Assembly (NCBI GenBank): GCA_021770845.1
Contig: JAETQF010000006.1
Location: 45,359 to 109,358 of the forward strand
Direction: 5' to 3'
Origin: Oscillospiraceae bacterium
GTDB lineage: Bacteria > Bacillota > Clostridia > Oscillospirales > Oscillospiraceae
Length of the DNA: 64,000 bases
This document shows, in pieces, positions 1 to 11,050 of this stretch (the stretch's first letter is position 1; each line of letters starts with the position of its first letter). The translations under genes were made by a program, and so were the position numbers. A model generated the notes under the pieces. The model did not search any database. It was not told where the DNA came from and saw nothing but the letters and a program-made list of their open reading frames with translations.

Positions 1-153
1 CTCGCCGGTGGTGCCGCACACGCACACCGCGTCCACCCCCGCCTCAATCTGGGCGTCGATGAGGCGGCCGAAGGCGTCATAATTGATGATGTTGTTCTGA
101 TCAAAGGGGGTGATCAGGGCGGGGCAGGAGCCGGTAAAGACGGGAGTTCTCAT
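1..153 (-). CDS. dapA: 4-hydroxy-tetrahydrodipicolinate synthase, N-terminal part
   Basis: The first 51 codons of DapA run off the left edge of the window. The enzyme condenses pyruvate with aspartate semialdehyde at the branch to lysine and diaminopimelate. The visible residues include the family's N-terminal strand (GSCPALITPF) and the CVCGTTGE segment that carries the conserved substrate-binding threonines. A purine-rich ribosome site (GAAAGGATG) precedes the ATG. The gene starts 33 bases after the stop of asd, whose product is its substrate, so the two form an operon. The catalytic lysine lies outside the window. Confidence 0.9.
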   Translation of the reverse strand, partial: MRTPVFTGSCPALITPFDQNNIINYDAFGRLIDAQIEAGVDAVCVCGTTGE

Positions 154-186
154 AAATCAGCATCCTTTCAAGCGATTTCTGGCCTT

Positions 187-1272
187 TTACTTGCGCTCAA
201 TGTATCCCTCGGCGCACAGCAGCTCGGCCAGCTCCACGCCGCCGCCCGCCGCGCCCCGCAGGGTGTTGTGGGACAGGGAGACAAACTTGTAATCGTACTG
301 GCTGTCCGGGCGCAGGCGGCCGATGGACACCGCCATGCCCCCCTCCAGATCCCGATCCAGCTTGGCCTGGGGCCGGTCGGGCTCCTCAAAGTAGTGGAGG
401 AACTGCTTGGGGGCGGAGGGGAGCTCCAGCTCCTGGGCGCGGCCCTTGAAGCCGGCCCACGCCTCCTTCATCTGCTCCATGGTGGGCTTGTTCTGGAAGG
501 TGACGAAGGCGGCGGCGGTGTGGCCGTTGGACACGGGCACCCGCAGGCACTGGGCGGTGATGGAGACGCCCTCCGCGTTGACAATGACACCGTTTTCCAC
601 GTGTCCCCACACCTTCAGGGGCTCCTGCTCGGACTTCTCCTCCTCGCCGCCGATGTAGGGGATCAGGTTATCCACCATCTCGGGCCAGGTCTCGAAGGTC
701 TTGCCCGCGCCGGAGATGGCCTGGTAGGTGCACACCAGCACCTTCTCAATGCCGAAGGAGCGCAGAGGGGACAGGGCGGGCACATAGCTCTGGATGGAGC
801 AGTTGGACTTGACGGCGATGAAGCCCCGCTTCGTCCCCAGACGCTGGCGCTGGGCCTTGATCACCTCGATGTGCTCCGGGTTCACCTCGGGGATGACCAT
901 GGGCACGTCGGGCGTCCAGCGGTGGGCGGAGTTGTTGGACACCACCGGGCACTCCCGGCGGGCGTACTCCTCCTCCAGGGCGCGGATCTCGTCCTTCTTC
1001 ATGTCCACGGCGGAGAACACGAAATCCACCATGCCGCAGATCTGTTCCACATCGTCCTGGGCGGAGAGCAGGATCAAGTCCCTGGCCTCCTCCGGGATGG
1101 GGGTGTCCATGGCCCAGCGGCCCGCCACCGCGTTCTCGTACCGCTTGCCCGCGGAGCGGGGGCTGGCGGCCACCACAGTGAGCTGGAACCAGGGGTGGTT
1201 TTCCAGAAGGGTGACGAATCGCTGGCCCACCATGCCGGTGGCGCCGATGACGCCCACTTTATACTTTTCCAT
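187..1272 (-). CDS. asd: aspartate-semialdehyde dehydrogenase
   Basis: Converts aspartyl phosphate to aspartate semialdehyde with NADPH, feeding lysine, threonine and methionine synthesis in the cytosol. The 361-residue protein opens with a Rossmann motif (VGVIGATGMVGQRF). The catalytic cysteine lies in the SNCSIQ segment. The length (about 360) fits the longer Asd type found in Clostridia and Archaea. I start at the ATG directly before EKYKVGVIG, which has AGGAGGT 8 bases upstream; an earlier in-frame ATG would add 11 residues without a ribosome site. It leads the asd-dapA operon behind a strong promoter on this strand. Confidence 0.95.
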   Translation of the reverse strand: MEKYKVGVIGATGMVGQRFVTLLENHPWFQLTVVAASPRSAGKRYENAVAGRWAMDTPIPEEARDLILLSAQDDVEQICGMVDFVFSAVDMKKDEIRALEEEYARRECPVVSNNSAHRWTPDVPMVIPEVNPEHIEVIKAQRQRLGTKRGFIAVKSNCSIQSYVPALSPLRSFGIEKVLVCTYQAISGAGKTFETWPEMVDNLIPYIGGEEEKSEQEPLKVWGHVENGVIVNAEGVSITAQCLRVPVSNGHTAAAFVTFQNKPTMEQMKEAWAGFKGRAQELELPSAPKQFLHYFEEPDRPQAKLDRDLEGGMAVSIGRLRPDSQYDYKFVSLSHNTLRGAAGGGVELAELLCAEGYIERK

Positions 1273-1313
1273 GACACTTGACCTCCTCGCGCCCGCCGGG
1301 GGCAATTTGGGGC

Positions 1314-1342
1314 TTGCGGCCTGACGGCGGATACGCTATAAT
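1314..1342 (+). promoter_or_regulatory. sigma-A-like promoter for spoIID-like/queA/tgt
   Basis: TTGCGG (1314-1319), a 17-base spacer and a perfect TATAAT (1337-1342) face the spoIID-like gene. The predicted start near 1349 leaves a leader of about 110 bases. This promoter lies within the asd leader, so the two divergent transcripts overlap. Confidence 0.6.
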
Positions 1343-1394
1343 AAAAATACTGTCGAAATTTGGGACGCCGGGATGAACCCGTGTATTACTTATC

Positions 1395-1423
1395 AATATA
1401 ACATTAACACGCTAAAGTGTCAA
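1395..1423 (-). promoter_or_regulatory. sigma-A promoter for asd-dapA
   Basis: On the minus strand a perfect TTGACA (1418-1423) is followed 17 bases later by TATATT (1395-1400). The predicted transcript starts near 1388 and has a leader of about 115 bases before asd. The element overlaps the upstream region of the divergent spoIID-like gene. The leader seems too short for a lysine riboswitch. Confidence 0.75.
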
Positions 1424-1462
1424 TTTGGCACCAACCCCCGAAGTGGAGAAATGGAGAAGCTC

Positions 1463-3202
1463 ATGAAGCGAAAATTCGTGCAAATTGCAGTCCTGTGCCT
1501 GTCCGCCGTTCTGCTGTCCCTGTGCGCCGGGGGGCAGCGGGCCGCCGCCGCCCCCACCGGGAGCGGCCAGCGGATCATCCGGGTGGGCCTCCACTTCGGC
1601 ACCGGGGCCATGGAGGGACTGAACTTCGCCAACACCACCGGCGTTGGCTACCGGTTCGGCTATTACGACGGGGCGAACCAGTTTGTCCCCCTGGGCTCCA
1701 CCGGGCAGAAGGCCATCTCCGTCGTCAAGACCATGAACGTCTACTACGGCACCTTCAGCGGTTATACCAGCTACCACTCCGCCCTCACCACCGCCAATGT
1801 GGCGGTGGGGGAGTACCACCTCCAGCTCCCCGGCAGCTACTCCTCCTTCGCAGAGGCCCAGGCGGCGGCGTCCGCCTATGCGGGGGGCTTCCCGGCGTAC
1901 ATCGGCGGGACGTTCTATGCCCGTGTGGGCAACTACACCGCCCGGGCGGGGGCGGAGACCGCCCAGGCCGCGCTGGCCGCCCAGGGGGTGGAGACGGTCA
2001 TCAAGGGCACCTCGGAGTACGGCGTCAGCGTGGTGATCACCGGCACCAACACCATCCTGTTCCAGTTCGACGACCTGGGTCAGGGCACCGGCATGGGCAT
2101 GGAGCCCAACGCCGAGGGGCCGGGGGAGTACGTCACCCTCAGCAAGGGCTGCACCTATGTGGGCGGCTTCCGGTTTGAGCGGGTAAACGGCGGCAGCCTC
2201 ACGGTGGTGAACATTCTGGGCTTTGAGGACTATATCAAGGGCGTGGTGCCCCACGAGATGTCCAACAGCTGGCCCATCGAGGCGCTGAAGGCCCAGGCGG
2301 TGGCCGCCCGGAGCTACGCGCTGTCCCTGGGCAGCAAGCACAGCAATTACCATTTCGATATCTGCGCTGAGACCCACTGTCAGGCCTATTCCGGCCGCAC
2401 CCGGGCGGGGAGCAATTCCGACGCCGCCGTGGAGCAGACCGCGGGGCAGGTGGCCATCTGGAACGGAAAGATCGCCCAGACTGCCTACTATTCCAGCAAC
2501 GGCGGGGCCAGCGAGAGCTCCTCCACCGTCTGGGGCAGCAATCAGGCCAACTACCCCTATCTGGTGGGCAAGGTGGATCCCTATGAGGCCGCGTCCGGGG
2601 TCAAGAACGACTACACCAAGACGGTGGACTCGGCCACGCTGGCCTCCAAGCTGAAGGCCAAGGGCTGCGACGTGGGAGGCGGCGTCGCCTCCATCGCCGT
2701 CACCTCGCTGACGGACTCGGGCAACCCCAAGCTGGTGACCTTCACCGGCAGCAATGGGAAGAAGTTCTCCCTGAACTCCCGGGAGGTGGTGTCGATGCTG
2801 GCCCTGTCCTCCTACCGCTACGGCTTTGACACGGCGGCCCCTGAGCCCTCCAGCCCCGGGCTGAGCGTCAACGGAAAGCCGGTGGACAGCCTTTCCGGGC
2901 TGTACGCCGTGGACGGGTCGGGGAACATCGTCCCGGTGGGCGAAAACGCCTATGTGATCACCGGCAGCGGCGCCACCCAGCCCATCGGGCAAGGAACCGG
3001 CGGCGGCTCCAGCGGCTCCGGCGGGCTGGGTACCCTCAGCAGCACCACCGGGAACAACGGCGTATTCACCTTCATCGGCAAGGGCTGGGGCCACAACGTG
3101 GGCATGAGCCAGTGGGGGGCTTACGCCATGGCCCAACAGGGGTATACTTACCTCAACATCTTACAGTTCTACTATACTGGCATTACGGTGGGATATATGT
3201 GA
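1463..3202 (+). CDS. SpoIID/LytB-domain secreted protein with SPOR-like region
   Basis: A 579-residue exported protein of the SpoIID/LytB family, whose founding member is a peptidoglycan lytic enzyme of spore engulfment. A basic start and hydrophobic stretch ending in an alanine run form a signal peptide. Residues around 130-210 look like a SPOR peptidoglycan-binding module. The core SpoIID signature follows ([21 protein letters not shown] in part, then the YSSNGG segment) and the conserved C-terminal [15 protein letters not shown] motif is intact. The ATG at 1463 has GGAG 6 bases upstream; ATG 1451 is an alternative. Its context with queA/tgt, not sporulation genes, suggests a cell-wall paralogue rather than SpoIID itself. 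Confidence 0.85.
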   Translation: MKRKFVQIAVLCLSAVLLSLCAGGQRAAAAPTGSGQRIIRVGLHFGTGAMEGLNFANTTGVGYRFGYYDGANQFVPLGSTGQKAISVVKTMNVYYGTFSGYTSYHSALTTANVAVGEYHLQLPGSYSSFAEAQAAASAYAGGFPAYIGGTFYARVGNYTARAGAETAQAALAAQGVETVIKGTSEYGVSVVITGTNTILFQFDDLGQGTGMGMEPNAEGPGEYVTLSKGCTYVGGFRFERVNGGSLTVVNILGFEDYIKGVVPHEMSNSWPIEALKAQAVAARSYALSLGSKHSNYHFDICAETHCQAYSGRTRAGSNSDAAVEQTAGQVAIWNGKIAQTAYYSSNGGASESSSTVWGSNQANYPYLVGKVDPYEAASGVKNDYTKTVDSATLASKLKAKGCDVGGGVASIAVTSLTDSGNPKLVTFTGSNGKKFSLNSREVVSMLALSSYRYGFDTAAPEPSSPGLSVNGKPVDSLSGLYAVDGSGNIVPVGENAYVITGSGATQPIGQGTGGGSSGSGGLGTLSSTTGNNGVFTFIGKGWGHNVGMSQWGAYAMAQQGYTYLNILQFYYTGITVGYM

Positions 3203-4227
3203 AAACCTCGGATTTTTATTTCGACCTCCCCCCGGAGCTCATCGCCCAGACCCCCCTGGAGCGGCGGGACGGCTCCCGCCTGCTGACCCTGGACAAAGCC
3301 ACGGGAGAGACCCGGCACCTGCACTTCTACGACCTGCCCACCCTGCTGCGCCCCGGGGACTGCCTGGTGCTCAACGACAGCCGGGTGCTGCCCGCCCGTT
3401 TGATCGGCAAGCGGGCGGGGGGCGGGGCCTGCGAGGTGCTGCTGCTCATCGACCGGGGGGATAAGACCTGGGAGTGCCTGGTGCGCCCGGGGAAAAAGCT
3501 GCGTACCGGCGCGAAGGTCACCTTCGGGGACGGCCTGATCAAACTGTCCGCCGAGATCACAGGCGAGCTGGAGGGCGGCAACCGGCTGGTGCGCTTTGAC
3601 TACGAGGGCATTTTCCTGGAGACGCTGGAGCGGCTGGGCAAGATGCCCCTGCCCCCCTATATCAAGGCGGAGCTGGCCGACGGGGAACGGTATCAGACGG
3701 TGTATTCCAAGGTGGTGGGCTCCGCCGCCGCCCCCACGGCGGGGCTGCACTTCACAAAGGAGCTGCTGGAGCAGGTGCGGGCCATGGGTGTAAAGGTGTG
3801 CTACGTGACCCTCCATGTGGGGCTGGGCACCTTCCGCCCAGTGAAGGCGGAGAACCTGGACGAGCACGAGATGCACTCGGAATACTGCGTGATCCCCCAG
3901 GAGACGGCGGATACGATCAACGAGACGAAGCGGGCGGGGGGCCGGGTGATCTGCGTGGGCACCACCTCCTGCCGCACCATCGAGAGCTGGGCGGACGAGG
4001 ACGGCGCCCTCAAGGCGTCGGCGGGGTGGACGAATATCTTCATCTACCCCGGCTACCGCTTCAAGGTGCTGGACGCCCTGATCACCAACTTCCATCTGCC
4101 CGAGTCCACCCTGATCATGCTGGTGTCCGCCCTGGCGGGCCGGGAGCGGGTGCTGGCGGCCTACGCCGAGGCGGTGCGGGAGCGGTACCGCTTCTTCTCC
4201 TTTGGGGACGCCATGTTTATTTCATAG
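3199..4227 (+). CDS. queA: S-adenosylmethionine:tRNA ribosyltransferase-isomerase
   Basis: Moves the ribosyl part of SAM onto preQ1 at tRNA position 34 to make epoxyqueuosine. The 342-residue protein starts with the typical [16 protein letters not shown] segment and holds [19 protein letters not shown] and the C-terminal FHLPESTL block. It uses a GTG start that overlaps the stop of the upstream gene (GTGA, 3199-3202), with GGTGGG 6 bases before it, so it is translationally coupled. tgt, the preceding step of the same pathway, lies 9 bases downstream. Confidence 0.95.
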   Translation: MKTSDFYFDLPPELIAQTPLERRDGSRLLTLDKATGETRHLHFYDLPTLLRPGDCLVLNDSRVLPARLIGKRAGGGACEVLLLIDRGDKTWECLVRPGKKLRTGAKVTFGDGLIKLSAEITGELEGGNRLVRFDYEGIFLETLERLGKMPLPPYIKAELADGERYQTVYSKVVGSAAAPTAGLHFTKELLEQVRAMGVKVCYVTLHVGLGTFRPVKAENLDEHEMHSEYCVIPQETADTINETKRAGGRVICVGTTSCRTIESWADEDGALKASAGWTNIFIYPGYRFKVLDALITNFHLPESTLIMLVSALAGRERVLAAYAEAVRERYRFFSFGDAMFIS

Positions 4228-4236
4228 GAGGGCATT

Positions 4237-5370
4237 ATGTTTCGCGTGATCAAAACGGAGGGCGCCGCCCGCCGGGGGGAGTTCACCTGCCCCCACGGCA
4301 CGGCCCAGACCCCGGTCTTTATGAACGTGGGCACCCAGGGAGCCATCAAGGGGGCGGTGTCTGCCCTGGACTTGAAGGAGCTGGGCTGCCAGATCGAGCT
4401 GTCCAATACCTACCACCTCCATCTGCGCCCTGGGGACGGCGTGGTGCGGCAGCTGGGGGGGCTCCACAAATTCATGGGCTGGGACGGCCCCATGCTCACC
4501 GACTCCGGCGGCTTCCAGGTGTTCTCCCTGGCGGGGCTGCGGAAGATCACGGAGGAGGGGGTCACCTTCTCCTCCCACATCGACGGCAGGCGGATTTTTA
4601 TGGGCCCCGAGGAGTCCATGGCCATCCAGTCCAACCTGGGCAGCGACGTGGCCATGGCCTTTGACGAGTGCGTGGAAAACCCCGCCCCCTACGACTACGC
4701 CAAGGCCTCCTGTGAGCGTACCCTGCGGTGGCTGGAGCGGTGCAAGGCGGAGCACGACCGGCTGTGCGCCCTGCCGGACTGCGTGAACCCGGGGCAGGTG
4801 CTGTTCGGCATCAACCAGGGGGCCACCTACGAGGATCTGCGGGTGTGGCACATGAAGGAGACGGCCAAGATCGACTGCGGCGGCTACGCTATCGGCGGGC
4901 TGGCGGTGGGGGAGCCCACCGAGGTGATGTACCAGATCATCGAGGCGGTGGAGCCCCATATGCCCGCGGACAAGCCCCGGTATCTCATGGGGGTGGGCAC
5001 GCCGTCCAACATCATCGAGGCGGTGGCCCGGGGGGTGGACTTTTTTGACTGCGTGATGCCCGCCCGGAATGCCCGCCACGGCAAGCTGTTCACCTGGGAG
5101 GGATCGCTGAACCTGAAGAACGAGCGGTTCAAGCTGGATCAGCGGCCCATCGACCCCCGCTGCGGCTGCCCGGTGTGCCGGAACTTCTCCCGGGCCTACC
5201 TGCGCCACCTGTTTGTGGCGGGGGAGATGCTGGCCATGCGGCTGGCGGTGATGCACAACCTGTATTTCTACAACGAGCTGGCCCGGCGGATCCGGGAGGC
5301 CCTGGACGCGGGGCAGTTCGCCGCCTTCCGGGCGGAATACTCGGAGAAGCTGGCGGGCCGGGCGGACTGA
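4237..5370 (+). CDS. tgt: tRNA-guanine transglycosylase
   Basis: Exchanges guanine 34 of GUN-anticodon tRNAs for preQ1, the first tRNA-level step of queuosine synthesis. The 377-residue length is typical. The LTDSGGFQVFSL block contains one active-site aspartate, and the catalytic nucleophile region follows later (VMPARNARHGKLF). The C-terminal zinc site is visible as CGCPVCRN with a later histidine. AGGAGGG sits just upstream of the ATG. It is the last gene of the spoIID-like/queA/tgt unit and is followed by a strong hairpin. Confidence 0.96.
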   Translation: MFRVIKTEGAARRGEFTCPHGTAQTPVFMNVGTQGAIKGAVSALDLKELGCQIELSNTYHLHLRPGDGVVRQLGGLHKFMGWDGPMLTDSGGFQVFSLAGLRKITEEGVTFSSHIDGRRIFMGPEESMAIQSNLGSDVAMAFDECVENPAPYDYAKASCERTLRWLERCKAEHDRLCALPDCVNPGQVLFGINQGATYEDLRVWHMKETAKIDCGGYAIGGLAVGEPTEVMYQIIEAVEPHMPADKPRYLMGVGTPSNIIEAVARGVDFFDCVMPARNARHGKLFTWEGSLNLKNERFKLDQRPIDPRCGCPVCRNFSRAYLRHLFVAGEMLAMRLAVMHNLYFYNELARRIREALDAGQFAAFRAEYSEKLAGRAD

Positions 5371-5395
5371 GGGCCCGGGCGCCGGAGTGTCAAAC

Positions 5396-5440
5396 AAAAC
5401 ACAGCGGCCTCCCGCCGGATGGGGAGGCCGCTGTGTTGTC
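5396..5440. terminator. bidirectional terminator between tgt and the DUF4330 gene
   Basis: A perfect 16-bp stem (5398-5413 with 5422-5437) and an 8-base loop sit between convergent genes. On the minus strand the stem is followed by GTTTTGTTTG, a good U-tract; on the plus strand the tract is weaker. Confidence 0.8.
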
Positions 5441-5467
5441 ATTTGACGGGAGGCCGGAGAGCGGAAG

Positions 5468-6004
5468 TCACTGCTCGTAGCTCCACCGGGCGTCCAGAAT
5501 GGTGCCGTAGAAGTCGAAGTGGGCGGTCTTGACGTACTGGCCATTGCCCACCCGAACCTCCTGGCTGCCCACGGCGTTGGTGACGGTGTTGGTGACCGTG
5601 GCCTCCAGGGTGAAGGTGAGATCCAGCCGCTTGTCCTCCCCGGAGGAGGAAACCGCGCTGACCTGGCCGTTGGCATCGGTGGTGTAGCTGATGTGGGGGA
5701 CGGCCACGCAGTCGGTCACATAGCCGTCAAGAAGCTGGGTGCCGGTCATGAGCCGATCCGTTTTGCCCGCGGCCTTGTCTACAAAGCGGCGAACCACTTC
5801 ATAGGATTCGGGCTGGACGTTGGGGACGGTGACGGTGTATACGATGGTGACGGGCTCCTTGTCGCTGGTGGGCAGGCCGGAGCCCCGGCCCTTGGCCATT
5901 CTGACCACCAGCAGCACCGCCACCGCGGCCACCAGCAGCAGGGCCAGCAGGTCGATCACATTCAGTTTGCCGAACAGGCGGCCTTTCTCGTCGATCACTT
6001 TCAT
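5468..6004 (-). CDS. DUF4330 family membrane-anchored protein
   Basis: A 178-residue protein of the DUF4330 family. It starts with the family's MKVIDEKGRLFGKLNVIDLL pattern, followed by one membrane helix (about residues 17-35) and an extracytoplasmic domain of about 140 residues rich in beta-type sequence. The family has no assigned function; it is often found near polysaccharide genes, as here, where it is last in an operon after a glycosyltransferase and an O-antigen-ligase-type protein (37-base gap). A role in cell-surface glycan assembly is inference. Confidence 0.75.
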   Translation of the reverse strand: MKVIDEKGRLFGKLNVIDLLALLLVAAVAVLLVVRMAKGRGSGLPTSDKEPVTIVYTVTVPNVQPESYEVVRRFVDKAAGKTDRLMTGTQLLDGYVTDCVAVPHISYTTDANGQVSAVSSSGEDKRLDLTFTLEATVTNTVTNAVGSQEVRVGNGQYVKTAHFDFYGTILDARWSYEQ

Positions 6005-6041
6005 GGGGATACCCCTTTCCTTTTCCTATAGTTTTTACGTC

Positions 6042-7601
6042 TCAGGCGCGGGCCGCGGGGGAGGGCCGGTGCTGTCCGGCCATCCGGACGCCGGCCAGCA
6101 GCAGGGACACCGTAAACCAGAAGATCAGCATGACCCGCGGGTAGGTAAACAGATAGTCCGCCATGCCGCCCACCAGGCTGCCCAGCATTCCGGCGGCGAC
6201 GCCGATGATGATGAGCCGGGCCTGCGGGGGGCAGCCGGGCAGGGCGGCGGCCTTGGCCCCCCGCTTGATCGCGTTCCAGGAGGCCAGGACGAAGGTGACT
6301 ACGCCCAGCAGGCCGTGCTCCAGCCAGAGCTGGAGGTACATATTGTGGGCGTGGGTGAAATTGCCCCGGGAGCCGTGGAAGGAGCCGAATTCCCAGACCG
6401 CGCCCCGGGCCGCGTCCCCGCCCAGGCCCGCCCCGGTGATGGGGCTGCGCCGCAGCACGTCGATGGCGGCCTCCCACAGGTAGATGCGGCTGGTGGCGGA
6501 GGTGTCGCTGCCGCTGTTGAAAATCGTCAGGATCCGGTTGAACACATGGCTGGGCAGGAGAGGGATACAGGCCAGCGCCAGCCCCAGAAAGAGGGGCAGC
6601 AGCTTCCGGTTCCACAGGAACACAAAGACCACGGCGGCCACCGCGAAGGCCACCCAGCTGGCCCGGGAGTAGGTCATCACCAGGGCCAGGGAGCCCAGGG
6701 CGGCACTGACCAGCCCCACCAGCTTCCACCAGGGGGAGCGGGCCCCCAGCAGGAGCCCCACGGCCACGGGGATGAGGAACACCAGCACCTCGGCGAAGGC
6801 GTTGGGGTTCTCATAGGCGGAGTAGATCCGGCTGGGCAGGTCGGAGTTCAGGGACACGTCCACGAAGGCCCGGCTGACCTCCAGGCCGCCCACCCGCTGG
6901 AGGATGCCCTCCACCGAGGCGACGGCCATGCCCAGGCAGCCGAAGCCGGCCAGACGAACCAGCTGATCCTCGGTCTCCACCGTGGCCGTCACCACCAGCA
7001 CGCACAGGATGCAGGTGACGTGGTAGAACAGATACCGGGCGGAGAGGGCGGGGAACAGGGACAGCGGCCAGGACAGGCACACCGCCACGAAGAAGCACAC
7101 GATATACGGCCCCACCGGCCCCACGTCCAGCCGGAGGCTCCGGCGGCGCATCCCCCCCGCCAGGGTGAGCAGGGCGGCCAGGATATAGGCCATCAGGGCG
7201 TAGGCGTTGTTCCACTGCTCATAGGGGATGATCATGATGGCCAGCATGAGCCAGCCCGTGGCGGCGGGAACCTGCTCCCCCAGGCCGAACACCAGGCGGG
7301 CGGCAAAGCTGTCGTCCCACACCGGGCGGAGTTTTTGATAGAGCCAGTGGAGCAGGGCGGCGGGCAGATTGATCAGCAGGTTCAGCCCCCGGCACAGCCG
7401 GCTGTCCCGCCAGGAGCGGGGGAGCACGCCCTCCTTCTCAAAGAAGAAATGGGCCAGGGCGCTGCCGTGCCACCAGCGCTTCCACCAGGCGGCGATGGCC
7501 CGGAAGCCCCGGGCCAGCAGGCTTTTGTCGTACAGCCCCCGCAGCGCGCTCCACAGCAGAACGAAGAACTGACAGACCGCGCTGCCTTGGATCAGGTGCA
7601 T
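6042..7601 (-). CDS. O-antigen ligase/polymerase (Wzy/WaaL) family membrane protein
   Basis: A 519-residue polytopic membrane protein with about 10-12 hydrophobic segments. The long loop with AHNMYLQLWLEHGLLG matches the H-N-x(2)-L pattern of the PF04932 O-antigen ligase family, and SRIYLWEAAIDVLRRSPITGAGLGG is the usual segment before it. Such proteins join or polymerise lipid-linked glycans outside the membrane. The first 90 residues are amphipathic and charged, unlike the minimal family, and may be a cytoplasmic extension. It begins 4 bases after the glycosyltransferase stop. Confidence 0.85.
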   Translation of the reverse strand: MHLIQGSAVCQFFVLLWSALRGLYDKSLLARGFRAIAAWWKRWWHGSALAHFFFEKEGVLPRSWRDSRLCRGLNLLINLPAALLHWLYQKLRPVWDDSFAARLVFGLGEQVPAATGWLMLAIMIIPYEQWNNAYALMAYILAALLTLAGGMRRRSLRLDVGPVGPYIVCFFVAVCLSWPLSLFPALSARYLFYHVTCILCVLVVTATVETEDQLVRLAGFGCLGMAVASVEGILQRVGGLEVSRAFVDVSLNSDLPSRIYSAYENPNAFAEVLVFLIPVAVGLLLGARSPWWKLVGLVSAALGSLALVMTYSRASWVAFAVAAVVFVFLWNRKLLPLFLGLALACIPLLPSHVFNRILTIFNSGSDTSATSRIYLWEAAIDVLRRSPITGAGLGGDAARGAVWEFGSFHGSRGNFTHAHNMYLQLWLEHGLLGVVTFVLASWNAIKRGAKAAALPGCPPQARLIIIGVAAGMLGSLVGGMADYLFTYPRVMLIFWFTVSLLLAGVRMAGQHRPSPAARA

Positions 7602-7605
7602 TGGA

Positions 7606-8631
7606 TCACTTCCCTCGGTTTTTGATTCGGTAGAGCAGGGCCAGCAGGGTGAAGTGCCTGCCCATCAGCAGCTTCGCCACCAGCCCCTTATTGCCCGCCA
7701 GCCCACTGGGCTTCAGGTTTGCCATGGCCCGGGCAAACTCCGGCTCGGCGCACAGCCCCTTGACGTAGGCGGTCTGTTCCCCCATGGACTTGGAGCTGCC
7801 GGGGGCGAACTCGTTGCCCACGGCGATGAGCAGACCCGCCCAGCAGGTGTTATCCTCCCAGCCCGGGCACAGGCCGTCCAGCCCGTACCGCTTGACCAGC
7901 GCCCGCTTGCGCCCCAGGAACCGCTGGAATTCCTCCCGATAGCGGGGCAGATAGCGGCGGGTCACCGAGGCGGGGTTTTGCAGATAGAGGTAGAGGGGCT
8001 TGTCCACCATGGCCAGCTTTTGGGCGTGGAGGAAGTATTCCATCAGGAACAGCTCGTCCTCCAGATAGGCCCCCTCGAATTCGATGTGGTTGTGCTGAAT
8101 GATCTCCCGGCGGAACAGGAAGCGGAAGATAAAGCCGTTGAGCACCCCCTGGCCGAAGTCCAGCCGCTGGCCCAGCAGGGGCTTGACGATGCCCTCTTGC
8201 AGCTCCTCAGGGCCGTACACCCCGGCGGGGAGCACCCCGGCGCAGTCCTCCGTCCGCCCGTCGGGCCAGAGGAGGCGGTGCCCGCACCCGGCGGTGTCGG
8301 CCTCAGCCTGAGTCAGCGCGGCGTACAGCGTCTCCAGCAGCTCGGGCTGGAAGGAGTCGTCCGCGTCGCAGAAGGCGATGTATTCCCCCTGGGCGGCGGC
8401 GACGCCGTCGTTGCGGGCGCGGCTCACCCCGCCGTTGGCCTTGTGGATGACCCGTACCCGGCCGTCCTCCCGGGCCGCCTGATCGCACAGGGCGCCGCTG
8501 CCGTCGGAGGAGCCGTCGTCCACCAGGATGAGCTCCAGATCCCGGAAGGTCTGGCCCAGCACGGAGCTGACGCAGGCGCGCAGGAAGGACTCCGCCTGAT
8601 AGACAGGCACGATCACTGAAATGACGGGCAT
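7606..8631 (-). CDS. family 2 glycosyltransferase
   Basis: A 341-residue GT-A fold enzyme that adds a sugar from a nucleotide donor to a surface-glycan acceptor. The start VISVIVPVYQAESFL, the VDDGSSDGS nucleotide-binding motif and the FCDADD segment (variant DxD) are all present within the first 100 residues. The C-terminal 140 residues look family-specific. AAGGAGG precedes the ATG. It is first in the three-gene glycan operon, behind a clear promoter. The acceptor and sugar cannot be told from sequence. Confidence 0.9.
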   Translation of the reverse strand: MPVISVIVPVYQAESFLRACVSSVLGQTFRDLELILVDDGSSDGSGALCDQAAREDGRVRVIHKANGGVSRARNDGVAAAQGEYIAFCDADDSFQPELLETLYAALTQAEADTAGCGHRLLWPDGRTEDCAGVLPAGVYGPEELQEGIVKPLLGQRLDFGQGVLNGFIFRFLFRREIIQHNHIEFEGAYLEDELFLMEYFLHAQKLAMVDKPLYLYLQNPASVTRRYLPRYREEFQRFLGRKRALVKRYGLDGLCPGWEDNTCWAGLLIAVGNEFAPGSSKSMGEQTAYVKGLCAEPEFARAMANLKPSGLAGNKGLVAKLLMGRHFTLLALLYRIKNRGK

Positions 8632-8664
8632 TTGTCCGCCTCCTTTTTTGCACAGGCTTTTAGT

Positions 8665-8693
8665 ATTATATAGCGTCCGTCTCTTTAGCGCAA
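8665..8693 (-). promoter_or_regulatory. promoter of the glycosyltransferase operon
   Basis: On the minus strand TTGCGC (8688-8693), 17 bases, then a perfect TATAAT (8665-8670). The predicted start is about 25 bases before the glycosyltransferase ATG. Confidence 0.65.
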
Positions 8694-8711
8694 GAGCCTA
8701 TTTGTTAAGAA

Positions 8712-8752
8712 ATCCAAAAGAAACCGCCGGACAGCGTCTGCCGTCCGGCGGC
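8712..8752 (-). terminator. terminator after the sigma-54 activator gene
   Basis: A 9-10 bp GC-rich stem (8724-8732 with 8743-8751) is followed on the minus strand by TTTCTTTTGG. It separates the mgtC/activator operon from the glycan operon promoter. Confidence 0.75.
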
Positions 8753-8810
8753 TGTTCAGCGCACAGGGGAACGGGAAACCGGCTGGCCGGGGAATGGACG
8801 GCCGGCGAAC

Positions 8811-10211
<1,401 letters not shown>

Positions 10212-10230
10212 GGGAATACCCCCTCCCGCC

Positions 10231-10911
10231 CTACCAGTGCAGGGACTTGATGTAGGGCTCCGCCATCAGCGGGGCCAGCAGCCTGCCCAATTCCCCCGCA
10301 GGGCAGGGCAGGTGATCGAAGTGGAGGGTGGCGGACACGCCGTCCTCCTTCCGCTCGTACTTGCAGCCGGAGGGCTTCAGCCCCAGCCCCTCCAGGGTCT
10401 GCTGGAAGCGTTCCAGAGCGTCCGGCTCGCCGCTGAGCTGGACGGAAACGACCGCCGCCACGTGGCCCACCAGCACGTGATCCCGGTGGAGGATGGCCTG
10501 CACCACCACGATGAAGCCGGTGCCGAACAGGCTGATCAGGTACATACCCGCGCCCAGGGTCATGCCGATGCCCACCGTGGCCCACAGACCCGCGGCGGTC
10601 GTTAGTCCGGTGACCACCCGGTTGCGGGCGAAGATGGTGCCCGCGCCTAAAAAGCCGATGGCGGTGACCAGTCCGGCGGCGATCCGGCTGGGATCCAGCT
10701 TCATGGTATCATAGCTGTGGGCGGCGGCGAACTCCAGCATATCATAAAAGCCGTATTTGGACACCAGCATCATCATGCAGGAGGCGAAGCACACGATCAG
10801 GTGGGTGCGCACCCCGGCCTCCTTGAGGCGGATCTCCCGCTCCAGGCCGATGGCGCCGCCGCAGACGGCGGCCAGGGCCAGCCGCAGCAGATATTCCATG
10901 ATATCAGGCAT
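10231..10911 (-). CDS. MgtC/SapB family membrane protein
   Basis: A 226-residue protein with about four N-terminal membrane helices carrying the MgtC signature ([20 protein letters not shown], then GFLGAGTI and the [15 protein letters not shown] block). A soluble ACT-like domain of about 80 residues forms the C-terminus. Family members modulate membrane potential and survival at low magnesium or low pH; a transport function is not established. It leads an operon with a sigma-54 activator, behind a near-consensus promoter. Confidence 0.88.
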   Translation of the reverse strand: MPDIMEYLLRLALAAVCGGAIGLEREIRLKEAGVRTHLIVCFASCMMMLVSKYGFYDMLEFAAAHSYDTMKLDPSRIAAGLVTAIGFLGAGTIFARNRVVTGLTTAAGLWATVGIGMTLGAGMYLISLFGTGFIVVVQAILHRDHVLVGHVAAVVSVQLSGEPDALERFQQTLEGLGLKPSGCKYERKEDGVSATLHFDHLPCPAGELGRLLAPLMAEPYIKSLHW

Positions 10912-10945
10912 GGCGTTTCCCCCCGAATCGTCTAAAGATATACTT

Positions 10946-10975
10946 ATTATACGGCGGGGACAGGCGGATTGTCAA
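10946..10975 (-). promoter_or_regulatory. promoter of mgtC-activator operon
   Basis: On the minus strand a perfect TTGACA (10970-10975), 18 bases and a perfect TATAAT (10946-10951). The predicted leader is about 30 bases. Confidence 0.75.
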
Positions 10976-11014
10976 CAAAAGCCCGGAAAACAGTGAAAAC
11001 AACCGCCCGGAAGG

Positions 11015-11050
11015 AACAGAAAAGCGTCCCAGGCGGAGCCTGGGACGCTT
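11015..11050 (-). terminator. terminator after the DUF2752 gene
   Basis: A perfect 13-bp stem with a 3-base loop (11022-11034 with 11038-11050). On the minus strand it ends in TTTTCTG. The stem overlaps the stop codon of the DUF2752 gene. Confidence 0.75.

Noticed and set aside
1273..1388. asd leader considered as a lysine riboswitch
   Set aside because: About 115 bases is too short for the lysine aptamer and I see no matching conserved core.
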